Part shown: positions 27,471 through 36,532 of the stretch, one piece after another
Layout: every line of letters begins with the position of its first letter
Position numbering within the stretch: the first letter of the stretch is position 1
NCBI RefSeq assembly: GCF_046546475.1
Contig: NZ_JBKGXS010000002.1
Coordinates: forward strand, 62,001 to 126,000
Length of the DNA stretch: 64,000 nucleotides
Source of the DNA: Pseudonocardia phyllosphaerae
GTDB taxonomy: Bacteria; Actinomycetota; Actinomycetes; Mycobacteriales; Pseudonocardiaceae
Direction of reading: 5' to 3'
Translations under genes and position numbers: made by a program
The notes under the pieces: generated by a model
What the model was told of the DNA's origin: nothing
Seen by the model: the letters and a program-made list of their open reading frames with translations, nothing else
Databases searched by the model: none

Positions 27471-27538
27471 ATACCTCACCGGCTGAGACGTTCCGGTCGA
27501 TGTATCAGTCGGTGTCGATGTCTCAGTCGGTGAGGTAT
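27471..27538. repeat. 19-bp inverted repeat enclosing an 18-bp tandem repeat
   Basis: The gap 27386-27738 has no gene. Within it, 27471-27489 (atacctcaccggctgagac) and 27520-27538 are reverse complements at 18 of 19 positions. Between and overlapping them, the 18-mer tcgatgtatcagtcggtg (27497-27514) is repeated with one change at 27515-27532. The motif tctcagtcggtg thus occurs twice forward and once inverted. It could be a regulator-binding array for lutABC or the P450 gene, or a structured RNA or terminator after lutC. No U-tract. Confidence 0.75.
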
Positions 27539-27560
27539 CGCGCGGGTGTGGCCCTGTCTC

Positions 27561-27614
27561 CGCCGACGCCGGGGCGCCGGGACGCCGGGACGCCGGGGCG
27601 TCGGGGCGTCGGCG
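27561..27614. repeat. GC-rich stem with internal tandem gccggga units
   Basis: A perfect 10-bp inverted repeat, cgccgacgcc (27561-27570) and ggcgtcggcg (27605-27614), flanks tandem units of the type cgccgggac/cgccggggcg. It would fold into a very stable hairpin and may terminate transcription before the P450 gene. Confidence 0.6.
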
Positions 27615-27738
27615 CCGCCCGCTCCGAACCAGCTCGCCCCCGCGAACACCTGGAAACGAGACCCGGCTATCACCTGTCCGCGGAACCGCAGGTGATCTAC
27701 GGTCGGCAGCGACGCCGTCGTCGACCCGAGGAGCCTCC

Positions 27739-29178
27739 GTGAGCCTGGTGCAGCACGCCCGCGAGCGCTGGTCGTCGGTGCTCACCCTGCCCGCACCGGA
27801 CCGCGTCGACGACGCACTGCTCACCCTGGGGCCGCGACGTCCGCACACGTTCGGCGCGGCACCCGACGGGCTCCGCCCGATCCCCGGCGACGACGGTCTC
27901 CCGCTGCTCGGGCACGCCCTGTCCTACGTCCGGTTCGGGCACCGCTTCACCCGCGCCCGCACCCGCGATCTCGGGCCGGTCTGGTGGATGCGCTCCCCCG
28001 CCGGCCGCGCGGTCGTCGTCACCGGGCCGGCCGCGACCCGGGAGGTGCTCACCAACCGGGACAAGGCGTTCTCCCAGGAGGGCTGGCGGGCCACGGTCGA
28101 CGCGTTCTTCCACCGCGGCCTGATGCTGCTCGACTTCGACGAGCACCGCGCGCACCGGCGGATCATGCAGGAGGCGTTCACCGCGCCGCGGATCGAGAGC
28201 TACGTCGCCGCGACCGTCCCCGTCGTCCGCGAGGTCCTGCCGGGCTGGCCGCGGGAGCTGCGGCTCTACCCGGCGCTGAAGCGGCTCACCCTGGACGTCG
28301 CCCAGCAGGTGTTCATGTGGGCGCGCAGCGGCCCGGAGGCGGACACCGTGAACCGGGCGTTCGTCGACTGCGTGCGCGCCGCGAACTCCTTCGTCCGCCA
28401 CGACCTGCCCGGCACCCGCTGGCGGCGCGGGCTGCGCGGGCGCGCCGTGCTGGAGCGATGGTTCCGCTCCAACCTGGACGCCAGGCGCACCGGGGACGGC
28501 ACCGACCTGTTCTCCGCGCTGTGCCAGGCCCGCACCGACGACGGCGAGGCGTTCTCCGACGACGACGTCGTCAACCACATGATCTTCCTGATGATGGCCG
28601 CGCACGACACGTCGACGACGACCGCGGCCGCGTCGGCGTACCACCTGGCCCGCCACCCGCAGTGGCAGGAGCGCTGCCGCGCCGAGTCCGACGCGCTGGC
28701 CGCGCGGATCGGTGACCGTGCCCCGACCGTGGCCGATCTGCGCGGGCTGACCTCGCTGGACCTGGTGGTCCGGGAGGCGCTGCGGATGGACGCGCCGGTG
28801 CCGGTCGTGATGCGGACCGCGGTGCGCGACACCACCGTCGCCGGGCACCACGTCCCGGGCGGCACGCGGGTCGTCGTCGCGCAGGCGGTGAACCACTACG
28901 ACCCCGGCTGCTGGAGCGACCCGGAACGGTTCGACCCCGACCGGTTCGGCCCGGCCCGGCGCGAGGACCGCACCGACAAGGACGCGTGGGTGCCGTTCGG
29001 CGGTGGCGTGCACAAGTGCATCGGGCTGCACTTCGGCACGCTGGAGGTGACCGCGATCCTGCACGAGATGCTGCGCCGGTACCGCTGGAGTGTCGCACCG
29101 GGATACCGGCTGCGCTGGGACAACACGTCGCTTCCCGTCCCGGTCGGTGGCATCCCGGTCCGGCTGTCGCCACGCTGA
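27739..29178 (+). CDS. Cytochrome P450
   Basis: 479-residue heme monooxygenase. The I-helix oxygen-binding segment is MMAAHDTSTTTA near residue 286, the K-helix ExxR is REALRM near 346, and the heme ligand is Cys427 in FGGGVHKCIGLHFG. The proline-rich start and the C-terminus (SLPVPVGGIPVRLSP) resemble the sterol-type and CYP136-like P450s of Actinomycetota, though a subfamily cannot be fixed by eye. The start follows gaggagcct. No ferredoxin or reductase gene is adjacent, so redox partners are elsewhere. Confidence 0.93.
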   Translation: MSLVQHARERWSSVLTLPAPDRVDDALLTLGPRRPHTFGAAPDGLRPIPGDDGLPLLGHALSYVRFGHRFTRARTRDLGPVWWMRSPAGRAVVVTGPAATREVLTNRDKAFSQEGWRATVDAFFHRGLMLLDFDEHRAHRRIMQEAFTAPRIESYVAATVPVVREVLPGWPRELRLYPALKRLTLDVAQQVFMWARSGPEADTVNRAFVDCVRAANSFVRHDLPGTRWRRGLRGRAVLERWFRSNLDARRTGDGTDLFSALCQARTDDGEAFSDDDVVNHMIFLMMAAHDTSTTTAAASAYHLARHPQWQERCRAESDALAARIGDRAPTVADLRGLTSLDLVVREALRMDAPVPVVMRTAVRDTTVAGHHVPGGTRVVVAQAVNHYDPGCWSDPERFDPDRFGPARREDRTDKDAWVPFGGGVHKCIGLHFGTLEVTAILHEMLRRYRWSVAPGYRLRWDNTSLPVPVGGIPVRLSPR

Positions 29179-29228
29179 GCCGGTCGCGACCCGGGCCCGC
29201 GAACGGACCGGGATGGCAGGGTGTCCCC

Positions 29229-30617
29229 ATGGCACTGGTGCTCGGCGTCGACTCCTCCACGCAGTCCTGCAAGATCGTCGTGCGGGACGCCGACAGCGGC
29301 GAGCTCGTCCGCTCCGGGCGGGCGTCGCATCCCGACGGCACCGAGGTCGACCCGGCCCGCTGGTGGGACGCCCTGCGGTCGGCCCTCGACGACGCCGGCG
29401 GTCTCGACGGCGTCGAGGCGCTCTCGGTCGGCGGCCAGCAGCACGGCATGGTCTGCCTCGACGAGTCCGGCGCCGTCGTCCGCGACGCGCTGCTGTGGAA
29501 CGACACCCGCTCCGCCGGCGCCGCCCGCGAGCTCGTCGACGAGCTGGGTGCGCAGGGCTGGGCGGAGGCGACCGGCGTCGTCCCGGTCGCCTCGGTGACG
29601 CTGGCGAAGCTGCGCTGGCTCGCCACGCACGAGCCCGGCAACGCCGACCGCACGGCCGCGGTCTGCCTGCCGCACGACTGGCTGACCTGGCGGCTGCGCG
29701 GCACCGGTGACCTCGCCGACCTGGTCACCGACCGCTCCGACGCGTCGGGCACCGGCTACTTCGACGGCGTCGGCTACCGCCGTGACCTGCTCGAACGCGG
29801 CTTCGGCCGGTCCCCCGCGCTGCCCACGGTGCTCGACCCGGCCGGGTCGGTCGAGGGCCCGGACGGCGTGCTGCTGGGCGCCGGGGCCGGGGACAACGCC
29901 GCGGCCGGGCTGGGCGTCGGCGCCGGGGACGACGTCGTCGTCTCCCTGGGCACCTCGGGCACCGTGTTCGCCCGCGCCGGGACGCGCGCGCAGGACCCGT
30001 CCGGGATCGTCGCCGGGTTCTCCGACGCGACCGGCGCCTACCTGCCGCTGGTGTGCACGCTCAACGCGTCCCGGGTGCTGGACGCGACCCGCACCCTGCT
30101 CGGCGTCGACCACGAGGAGCTGGGCCGGCTCGCGCTGGCCGCCGAACCGGGCGCGGGCGGGCTCGTCGTCGTCCCGTACCTGGAGGGTGAGCGGACACCG
30201 AACCTGCCCGACGCGACCGGGTCGATGCACGGCTGGACGCTCGCGTCCGGGACCCGGGAGAACCTGGCCCGGGCCGCCGTCGAGGGCATGCTCTACGCGC
30301 AGCGGGTCGGGCTGGAGGCGCTGCGCGAGCAGGGCGTCGCGGTGTCCGGGGTGACGCTCGTCGGCGGGGCCGCCCGCTCGGAGGCGGTGTGCCGCATCGC
30401 CGCGCAGGTGTTCGGGGTGCCGGTCACGGTGCCCGTCCCCGGCGAGTACGTGGCCGACGGCGCCGCCCGCCAGGCCGCGTGGGCGCTGCGCGGCGGCGAC
30501 ACCCCGCCGTGCTGGGCCACCGGGACCGCACCGGCCCGCTACGAGGCCGACCCGGACCCGGCAGGCTGGGAGCGCTACCGCGCCGCGGCCGAGCACCACC
30601 TCGACCGGGTCAGCTGA
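29229..30617 (+). CDS. xylB: Xylulokinase-like FGGY carbohydrate kinase
   Basis: 462 residues, phosphorylates a ketose, most likely D-xylulose. The N-terminal phosphate loop is GVDSSTQSCK, the substrate motif GGQQHGMV lies near 73, WNDTRSAG near 92, and the ATPase core has GDNAAAGLGVGAGD and SLGTSGTVFA. The C-terminal FGGY signature region includes GVTLVGGAARSE. No xylose isomerase or pentose transporter is in the window, so substrate assignment rests on resemblance alone. Convergent with the CoA-transferase gene, overlapping by 8 bases. Confidence 0.87.
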   Translation: MALVLGVDSSTQSCKIVVRDADSGELVRSGRASHPDGTEVDPARWWDALRSALDDAGGLDGVEALSVGGQQHGMVCLDESGAVVRDALLWNDTRSAGAARELVDELGAQGWAEATGVVPVASVTLAKLRWLATHEPGNADRTAAVCLPHDWLTWRLRGTGDLADLVTDRSDASGTGYFDGVGYRRDLLERGFGRSPALPTVLDPAGSVEGPDGVLLGAGAGDNAAAGLGVGAGDDVVVSLGTSGTVFARAGTRAQDPSGIVAGFSDATGAYLPLVCTLNASRVLDATRTLLGVDHEELGRLALAAEPGAGGLVVVPYLEGERTPNLPDATGSMHGWTLASGTRENLARAAVEGMLYAQRVGLEALREQGVAVSGVTLVGGAARSEAVCRIAAQVFGVPVTVPVPGEYVADGAARQAAWALRGGDTPPCWATGTAPARYEADPDPAGWERYRAAAEHHLDRVS

Positions 30618-31839
30618 GCTCCCCCGCCGCGGCCGCGACCTCGTCACCGGTGTAGCCGAGCAGCCCGCCGAGGACATCGGCGGTGTCGGCGCCCAGGTCC
30701 GGGCCGACGTGGCGGACCGGCACCGAGGCGCCGTCGAGCACCGGGACGACGCCGGGGAACCCGACGCGGGCGGGCGCCGGCCCGCCGGTGTCGACGTCGA
30801 AGAACTGCACCATGTCCCGGGCGGCGAATTGCTCGTCGGCGACGATGTCGGCGGCGGTGTGGATCGGCCCGGCCGGCACCCCCGCCTCCTCCAGCCGGTC
30901 GAGCACGGTCGCCCGCGGCAGCGACGCCGTCCACGCCCCGATCGCGTCGTCGAGCTCGTCGCGGCGCGCCCACCGGCCCGCGTTCGACGCCAGCGACGGG
31001 TCCTCGCCGAGGTCCGGACGCCCGATGACGGCCATGAGCCGGCCGTAGATCGAGTCTCCGTTCCCGGCGATCACGACGCTGCCGCCGTCGGCGCACGGGT
31101 AGGCGTTCGACGGGGCGATGCCCTCCATCCGGCCGCCGACGCGGTGCCGCTCCACGCCGTAGGCGGTGTGGTCGGGCACCAGCGACTCCATCATCGAGAA
31201 CACCGCCTCGTTGAGCGCGATGTCCATCGAGCGCCGGTTCAGCGGCGGCCGCCCGGGCGACGCCTCCCGCTGGTAGAGGCCCATGACCGCGGAGAACGCG
31301 CCGTAGAGCCCGGCGATCGAGTCCCCGATCGACACCCCCGTGCGCGACGGCGGCCGGTCGGCCTCCCCGACGAGCGCGCGGAGCCCGCCCATCGCCTCGG
31401 CGACGGCGGCGAACCCCGGCCGGGCGGCCAGCGGGCCGGTCTGGCCGAACGCCGAGATCCGCACCAGCACGACGTCGGGGTTGGCGGCGTCGAGCTCGGC
31501 CGGGCCGAGTCCCCACTTCTCCAGCGTGCCGGGCCGGAAGTTCTCCAGCACGACGTCGCTGCGGCGCACCAGATCCAGCACGGCACGGCGGCCCGCGGCG
31601 GAGCGCAGGTCCAGGGTGATCGAACGCTTGTTGCGGTTCAGGACGCGGTAGAGCATCGAGGTGTCACCGGCGTAGAGCCGCCAGTTGCGGACCTCGTCGC
31701 CGGTGCGCGGCCGCTCCACCTTGATCACGTCGGCGCCGAAGTCGGCGAGCAGCCGGCCCGCGGTGGGCGCCGCGATGTAGTTGCCGAGCTCGAGCACACG
31801 CACCCCGGCCAGGGGCAGGTCGCCGGTCACGCCGCCCAC
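30610..31839 (-). CDS. CaiB/BaiF class III CoA-transferase
   Basis: 409 residues. The family N-terminus (GVRVLELGNYIAAPTAGRLL, then GADVIKVERP) is complete, and the catalytic Asp is D173 in GVSIGDSIAG. LENFRPGTLEKWG is another hallmark. It moves CoA between carboxylic acids such as formyl-, succinyl- or carnitine-type substrates; which acid is not readable. A GTG start at 31839 lies 3 bases after the LysE-type gene stops, so they share a transcript. The 3' end overlaps xylB. Confidence 0.92.
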   Translation of the reverse strand: MGGVTGDLPLAGVRVLELGNYIAAPTAGRLLADFGADVIKVERPRTGDEVRNWRLYAGDTSMLYRVLNRNKRSITLDLRSAAGRRAVLDLVRRSDVVLENFRPGTLEKWGLGPAELDAANPDVVLVRISAFGQTGPLAARPGFAAVAEAMGGLRALVGEADRPPSRTGVSIGDSIAGLYGAFSAVMGLYQREASPGRPPLNRRSMDIALNEAVFSMMESLVPDHTAYGVERHRVGGRMEGIAPSNAYPCADGGSVVIAGNGDSIYGRLMAVIGRPDLGEDPSLASNAGRWARRDELDDAIGAWTASLPRATVLDRLEEAGVPAGPIHTAADIVADEQFAARDMVQFFDVDTGGPAPARVGFPGVVPVLDGASVPVRHVGPDLGADTADVLGGLLGYTGDEVAAAAGELS

Positions 31840-31842
31840 CCC

Positions 31843-32472
31843 TCAGCTCGCGGCCAGCGCGCCGCCGAAGCCCAGCAGCGCGACCCCGGCGACGGCGTCG
31901 GTGGCCCGCCGGACGCGGCGCCGGGACAACCAGGTGCGGGCCCGGTGCACGACGAACACCATCCCGGTCTGCCAGATCCCGCCGAGGACCGCGACGGTGA
32001 GCGCGAGCAGCAGCGCGTCCGCGGTCGTCGTGACGCCGGGGACGAGGAACTGCGGCAGCACCGACAGGTACATGACCAGGATCTTCGGGTTGGTGACGTT
32101 CGACAGGAGCCCGGTGAGCAGTGCCCGCGACGGGCGCAGCCGCGGCCCTGCCTCACCGACCGTGCCGTAGTCGCCGCGGCGGGCGGCGCGCAGCGCCTGC
32201 ACCCCGAGCACGCACAGGTAGCAGACACCGGCCCAGCGGATCGCGGTGAAGGCGGTGTGCGACTGGGCGATCAGCACCCCCAGCCCGAACGCGGCGGCCG
32301 AGCCCTGCAGCACGTTGCCCCCGAACACCCCGGTCGCGGTGAGCAGCCCGGACCGGCGGCCACCGGCGAGCGAGGACCGCATCAGCACGAAGGTGTCGGG
32401 CCCGGGCATCAGCACCAGGCCCACGACGATCAGGAGGTATGCACCGTAGGACGCCCAGCTCACGGGGGTCAT
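31843..32472 (-). CDS. LysE/RhtB-family amino acid exporter
   Basis: 209 residues with about six hydrophobic helices. The family motif near residue 21 is LMPGPDTFVLMRSSLAGGRR, with GVFGGNVLQG next and SNVTNPKILVMYLSVLPQF near 120. LysE proteins export amino acids or related small metabolites. The ATG at 32472 is 16 bases from the divergent RluA-type gene, so the two promoters must overlap the genes. It probably leads a two-gene operon with the CoA-transferase. Confidence 0.92.
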   Translation of the reverse strand: MTPVSWASYGAYLLIVVGLVLMPGPDTFVLMRSSLAGGRRSGLLTATGVFGGNVLQGSAAAFGLGVLIAQSHTAFTAIRWAGVCYLCVLGVQALRAARRGDYGTVGEAGPRLRPSRALLTGLLSNVTNPKILVMYLSVLPQFLVPGVTTTADALLLALTVAVLGGIWQTGMVFVVHRARTWLSRRRVRRATDAVAGVALLGFGGALAAS

Positions 32473-32488
32473 CGTAGGCTGGCCCGCG

Positions 32489-33508
32489 ATGAGGTCCCGC
32501 TCCGGCCGCCGGCGCCGCGCATCGCGCCGCGAGGTGTCCCCGCTCGCCCCGCGCGACGGCCTGGACCCGGCCCGGCTGCGCACCCCCGCCGACGGTGCCT
32601 GGCCGACGATGCGGGCGCATCTGCTCGACCGGATCCCCGGTGTCGACCCGGACCGGCTCGACGCGATGCTCGCCGCCGGGGAGATCGTCACCCTCGACGG
32701 GCCGTTGAGCGCGGCCTCTCCGTTCACGCCGTCGACGACGCTGTGGCTGCACCGCGACGTCCCCGACGAGGCCGAGGTCCCCGGCACCCTGGACGTCCTG
32801 CACCGCGACGACGACGTGGTCGTGGTCGACAAGCCGCACTTCCTCGCGACGATCCCGCGCGGCAGCCACGTCCGGCAGACGGTGCTGGTCCGGCTGCGCC
32901 ACGAGCTGGGCCTGCCGGAGCTGTCCCCCGCGCACCGCCTGGACCGCCCGACCGCCGGGGTGCTGCTGCTCGTCGTGCGCCCGGAGCTGCGCGGGGCGTA
33001 CCAGACGCTGTTCGCGACCGGCCGCGTCGACAAGACCTACGAGGCGGTCGCGCCGTACGACCCGGCGCTGGAGCTGCCGCGCACGGTGACGTCGCGGATC
33101 GTGAAGCGGCCCGGGACCCTGCAGGCACTCACCGAGCCTGGCGAGCCGAACGCCGAGACCCGGGTCGAGCTCACCGACTACCGCAGCGGCACCGGCTACC
33201 GCAGCGGCACCGAGCACCGCAGCGGTACCGGGCACTCCGCCGGCACCGGCTACTACCGGCTGCACCCGCGGACCGGGCGCACCCACCAGCTGCGGGTGCA
33301 CCTGGCCTCGCTCGGCGTCCCGATCCTCGGCGACGACGTCTACCCGCAGGTCCGGGACCGGGCCGACGGCGACGTCACCCGCCCGCTGCAGCTGCTGTCA
33401 CGCCGTCTGGAGTTCGACGACCCGGTCACCGGTGAACGCCGGAGCTTCACCAGCAGGCGTGCCCTGCAGGCATGGGACGACCCCGGCGGCTGGGCCGCCG
33501 GGGTCTGA
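32489..33508 (+). CDS. RluA-family pseudouridine synthase with a repeat insert
   Basis: 339 residues, isomerises uridine in rRNA or tRNA. The catalytic Asp lies in AHRLDRPTAGVLLL (near residue 151), with VDKPHFLATIPRG before it and RTGRTHQLRVHLASLG after. A basic N-terminus precedes a short S4-like segment (GVDPDRLDAMLAAGEIVTLDG). Residues 231-254 are four in-frame 6-residue repeats (YRSGTG type) inserted before the GRTHQLR motif, unusual for the family. A hairpin forms in the last codons. Confidence 0.9.
   Translation: MRSRSGRRRRASRREVSPLAPRDGLDPARLRTPADGAWPTMRAHLLDRIPGVDPDRLDAMLAAGEIVTLDGPLSAASPFTPSTTLWLHRDVPDEAEVPGTLDVLHRDDDVVVVDKPHFLATIPRGSHVRQTVLVRLRHELGLPELSPAHRLDRPTAGVLLLVVRPELRGAYQTLFATGRVDKTYEAVAPYDPALELPRTVTSRIVKRPGTLQALTEPGEPNAETRVELTDYRSGTGYRSGTEHRSGTGHSAGTGYYRLHPRTGRTHQLRVHLASLGVPILGDDVYPQVRDRADGDVTRPLQLLSRRLEFDDPVTGERRSFTSRRALQAWDDPGGWAAGV
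33179..33250 (+). repeat. Four 18-bp in-frame repeats in the RluA gene
   Basis: Units start at 33179, 33197, 33215 and 33233. The first two differ at the final codon only; the later ones are more diverged. They encode YRSGTG, YRSGTE, HRSGTG and HSAGTG. Confidence 0.85.
33481..33503. terminator. Hairpin inside the 3' end of the RluA gene
   Basis: Perfect 10-bp stem, ccccggcggc (33481-33490) with gccgccgggg (33494-33503), loop of 3, ending just before the stop codon. A second 7-bp stem (33512-33518 with 33534-33540) follows. Either could end transcription between these convergent genes. Confidence 0.45.
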
Positions 33509-33579
33509 GTCCGCGCCGCTGAGTCCCGCAGGTCGGCGCGTGCAGTCGGGACAGGGCGGTCCGGACAGGACGGCCCGGC

Positions 33580-35652
33580 TCAGCCGGCGTCGCGGTCCGG
33601 CTGGTCGTCGGCGCCGTGCCGGGCCCCGGTGCCCGGGGTGCCGTTCATGGTCATCGGGTCGGTCTGCCCGCCGTCGTCGTCGGCGGCGCGGTGCCGTCCC
33701 TCGCGCAGGCCCCGCTGGTAGCTGGACAGCCGGGTCCGGACGCGGTCGGGCTGGCGCTCGCGGGAGCCCTGCGGGACCGAGCCGTTCGGGGTGTCGCGCC
33801 ACGACGGCGGCACCATCTGCCGGCCGGGCTGGCGCTGCGGCAGGCCCTGCGCGGTCGTCGGGAGGTCGACGACGCGGTCGGCGCGGATCCGGGCCGCATC
33901 GAACTCGGCGTCGCCGGCGGTGCGCCAGTTCTCCGGCTCCGGCGTGCCGTCCGCGCCGACCGGCAGCGCGGTCGTCGGGACGGACGAGGGCTCGCGGAAC
34001 CACGCCGAGGCGACCGACGCGAAGATCGGTGTGCTCTCCAGGTCGTCGTCGCCGACGGGCACGGGGACCTCCGAGTCGAACGGGCCGAACAGGGCGTCCG
34101 GGCTGTGCTGTTCCGGGTTCTGCCGGCCCGGGATCTGCTGGTCGTGGGCCGGCGGGGCGTCCCGGCTCCCGGTGTCGCGGTCGGTGTCGCGGTCGGGGCC
34201 GCTGCTCACCGGTAGCGCCTCGGTCAGCGGGTCACCCGGCGCCTCCGTCCCGCGGGTGCCGGGCTCACGCTCCGCCTCCGTCTCCGGGGCACCCGGAGAC
34301 GACTCCGCAGACGGCGCCGGCTGGGGCGGACGCGACGGCGGACGCTGCGCCGGCGACGGGAACGGCCGGTTCGCCTGGCCGGGGGGCGGCCCGTCGAACG
34401 GCGCGGCGGCCGAGGCCGACCACCCGGGCCGCGGCGGGTTCTCCTGGGCGGGACCGTCGAACTGGGCGGGGCTGTCGAACGGGGCCGACCCGCTCCCGGA
34501 CGCCCCGCTGTCGAACGGCGACGTCCCGCTGTCGAACCGCCGTCCGCTGTCGAGCGGTTGTCCACTCTCGAACGTCCCGCTGTCGCCCGGCGGGCCGGCG
34601 TCGTACGCCGCAGGCCCCGTGTCGAACGGCGACGGCGAGGAGTCCCCCGGCGCACCGAACGGGGCCGCGGTGAACGACGCCGCGTCGGCAGGCGCTCCGA
34701 ACGGCTGCTGCCGCCGGTTCGGCCCCGGCGTACGGCGCGGCAGATCACCACCGGGTCGCGGCCCCGGCTGCGCGGCAGGGCTCTCGAACGACCGCGCCGA
34801 CGGGCGCGGCGGCGGCCACGGGCTGTCACCGGTGTCGCCGTCCTCGACGACGGGCCGGGCCCCGGCCGGGGTCTCCGGGCGCGGCTCGGCCCGCTGCTGC
34901 CCGCCGCCGACGACCGCGGGCGGCAGGTGCAGCACGGCCACCGCGGCGCCCTCGGTGCTCCCGGCCGGGCCGCGGACGCCGAGCGTCGCGCCGATCGACC
35001 GCGCCAGCCGGGCCGCGACGTGCAGCCCGATCTCCTGCGGCGCCACGGGCCCGTTGGGCTGCGCGGTGGACAGCGCACGGTCGAGGTCGTCGAGCGGGGT
35101 CTGGTGGCGCGGGGGCTGGGCGCACTGCAGCTCGACGACGACGCCGCCGTCCGGGCTCCAGCGGGTGTGCAGCTCGATCCGCTCGCCGGGCGGGGTCACG
35201 CCCCCGGCGTGCGCCAGCAGCTCGGCGAGGATCTGCTCGACGACCGGCTCGGCGCGGGTCTCCAGGGTCACGCTCGGTGTCGGCAGCACGACGGTGCGCG
35301 AGGCGGCCTCGCTGGCCGCGACGACCGTCGTCAGCACCTGGCCGAGCGAGGTCGCGTGCGGCGGCCCGGGCCTGCGGTCCGGACCGGCACCGGAGAGCAC
35401 GAGCAGGTGGTCGCCGTCGCGGGCGCCGCGGCGTGCGGCCGCGGCCAGCTCGGCGAGGTCGGCCAGTGCACCGGGGCGCAGCTCACCGCTGCGCAGACGC
35501 TCGGTCAGCAGCTGCTGGCGCTCCGACCGGGCCCGCAGACGGCGCGCGAGGGCGGCCAGCACGGCGTCACCGGGCGGGGCGTCCCCGGGCCCGGGCCGTC
35601 GGTCCGCACCGGGACCCTGCTCCGGGCTGTACGGCGGGTCGTCTCGCGCCAC
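33580..35652 (-). CDS. CvnA-like orphan ATPase-domain protein with long disordered tail
   Basis: 690 residues. Residues 30-100 resemble the helical dimerisation region of CvnA-type nitrate/nitrite-sensor-like kinases (LARRLRARSERQQLLTERLR, then DGDHLLVLSG), but the usual His-containing LDHLATR stretch reads LAELAAAARR. A HATPase_c-like part follows (VVEQILAELLAHAG, IGLHVAARLARSIGATLGV). The remaining 430 residues are Pro/Ser/Gly/Asp-rich with FDS/FDG repeats. No sensor or membrane segments exist, and no roadblock, DUF742 or GTPase partners are nearby. GTG start. It may be a pseudokinase scaffold. Confidence 0.75.
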   Translation of the reverse strand: MARDDPPYSPEQGPGADRRPGPGDAPPGDAVLAALARRLRARSERQQLLTERLRSGELRPGALADLAELAAAARRGARDGDHLLVLSGAGPDRRPGPPHATSLGQVLTTVVAASEAASRTVVLPTPSVTLETRAEPVVEQILAELLAHAGGVTPPGERIELHTRWSPDGGVVVELQCAQPPRHQTPLDDLDRALSTAQPNGPVAPQEIGLHVAARLARSIGATLGVRGPAGSTEGAAVAVLHLPPAVVGGGQQRAEPRPETPAGARPVVEDGDTGDSPWPPPRPSARSFESPAAQPGPRPGGDLPRRTPGPNRRQQPFGAPADAASFTAAPFGAPGDSSPSPFDTGPAAYDAGPPGDSGTFESGQPLDSGRRFDSGTSPFDSGASGSGSAPFDSPAQFDGPAQENPPRPGWSASAAAPFDGPPPGQANRPFPSPAQRPPSRPPQPAPSAESSPGAPETEAEREPGTRGTEAPGDPLTEALPVSSGPDRDTDRDTGSRDAPPAHDQQIPGRQNPEQHSPDALFGPFDSEVPVPVGDDDLESTPIFASVASAWFREPSSVPTTALPVGADGTPEPENWRTAGDAEFDAARIRADRVVDLPTTAQGLPQRQPGRQMVPPSWRDTPNGSVPQGSRERQPDRVRTRLSSYQRGLREGRHRAADDDGGQTDPMTMNGTPGTGARHGADDQPDRDAG

Positions 35653-35813
35653 GCGATCGTCCTCCGAACGGCAGGTACCCCGATCCCCCGTCGGGACCGG
35701 GCATGGACGGGGCGAACACTACCTGCCGCAACGCCGCCCGCCTGCCCGGATGCGGTGGGCGGTGGGCTCCCGGCGTCGCTCGGAGCAGGTTCGTGAACTC
35801 CCCGGGCGGGGCG

Positions 35814-36437
35814 CTACTCCTCGAACCGGGACGGATCACCCGCACCGACCCGGACGATCTCCGGCTCGTCGGTGGACAGGTCCACCACCGTCGTCGGCTC
35901 GGTGCCGCAGTCCCCGGAGTCGATGACGGCCTCGACCTGGTTGTCGAGCTCCTCCTTGATGTCCCAGCCCTGGGTCATCGGCTCGTCGTGCCCGGGCAGC
36001 AACAGCGTCGAGGACAGCAGCGGCTCCCCCAGCTGCGCCAGCAGCGCCTGGGTGGTCGCGTGGTCGGGGATGCGCACGCCGACGGTCTTCTTCTTCGGGT
36101 GCAGCAGCCGGCGCGGCACCTCCTTGGTCGCCGGGAGGATGAACGTGTAGCTGCCCGGCGTGGAGGCCTTCACCGCGCGGAACACCGCGTTGGAGATCTG
36201 CACGAACTGCCCGAGCTGGGCGAAGTCGGCACAGACCAGGGTGAAGTGGTGCTTGTCGTCGAGCTTGCGGATCTGCCGGATCCGCTCGAGACCGTCCTTG
36301 TTGCCCAGCGAGCAGCCGAGCGCGAAGCAGGAGTCCGTCGGGTAGGCGATCAGGCCGCCGTCGCGGACCACGTCCACGACCTGACCGATGCTGCGCGGCT
36401 GGGGGTTCTCCGGATGCACGTCGTAGTACCTGGCCAT
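35814..36437 (-). CDS. YciO/Sua5-type threonylcarbamoyl-AMP synthase-like protein
   Basis: 207 residues of the YrdC fold. Recognisable segments are GGLIAYPTDSCFALGCSLGN near residue 28, IRKLDDKHHFTLVC near 58, and KKKTVGVRIPDH near 118. The pattern is closest to the YciO branch, whose role is less certain than TsaC/Sua5, the enzyme that makes threonylcarbamoyl-AMP for tRNA t6A37. ATG at 36437. Divergent from ppk2. Confidence 0.88.
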   Translation of the reverse strand: MARYYDVHPENPQPRSIGQVVDVVRDGGLIAYPTDSCFALGCSLGNKDGLERIRQIRKLDDKHHFTLVCADFAQLGQFVQISNAVFRAVKASTPGSYTFILPATKEVPRRLLHPKKKTVGVRIPDHATTQALLAQLGEPLLSSTLLLPGHDEPMTQGWDIKEELDNQVEAVIDSGDCGTEPTTVVDLSTDEPEIVRVGAGDPSRFEE

Positions 36438-36470
36438 CGACGCAGCGTGCCACGACGACCACGGCTTGTC

Positions 36471-36505
36471 GCCCGCTCGTCCGTGTGGCCGCCCGCTCGT
36501 CCGTG
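36471..36505. repeat. Two-copy 15-bp repeat between yciO-type gene and ppk2
   Basis: gcccgctcgtccgtg occurs at 36471-36485 and 36491-36505 (period 20), in the 95-base divergent region. It may be a regulator site or simple slippage. Confidence 0.6.
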
Positions 36506-36532
36506 CGGCACAGCCGTATCGCCGCGACACCG

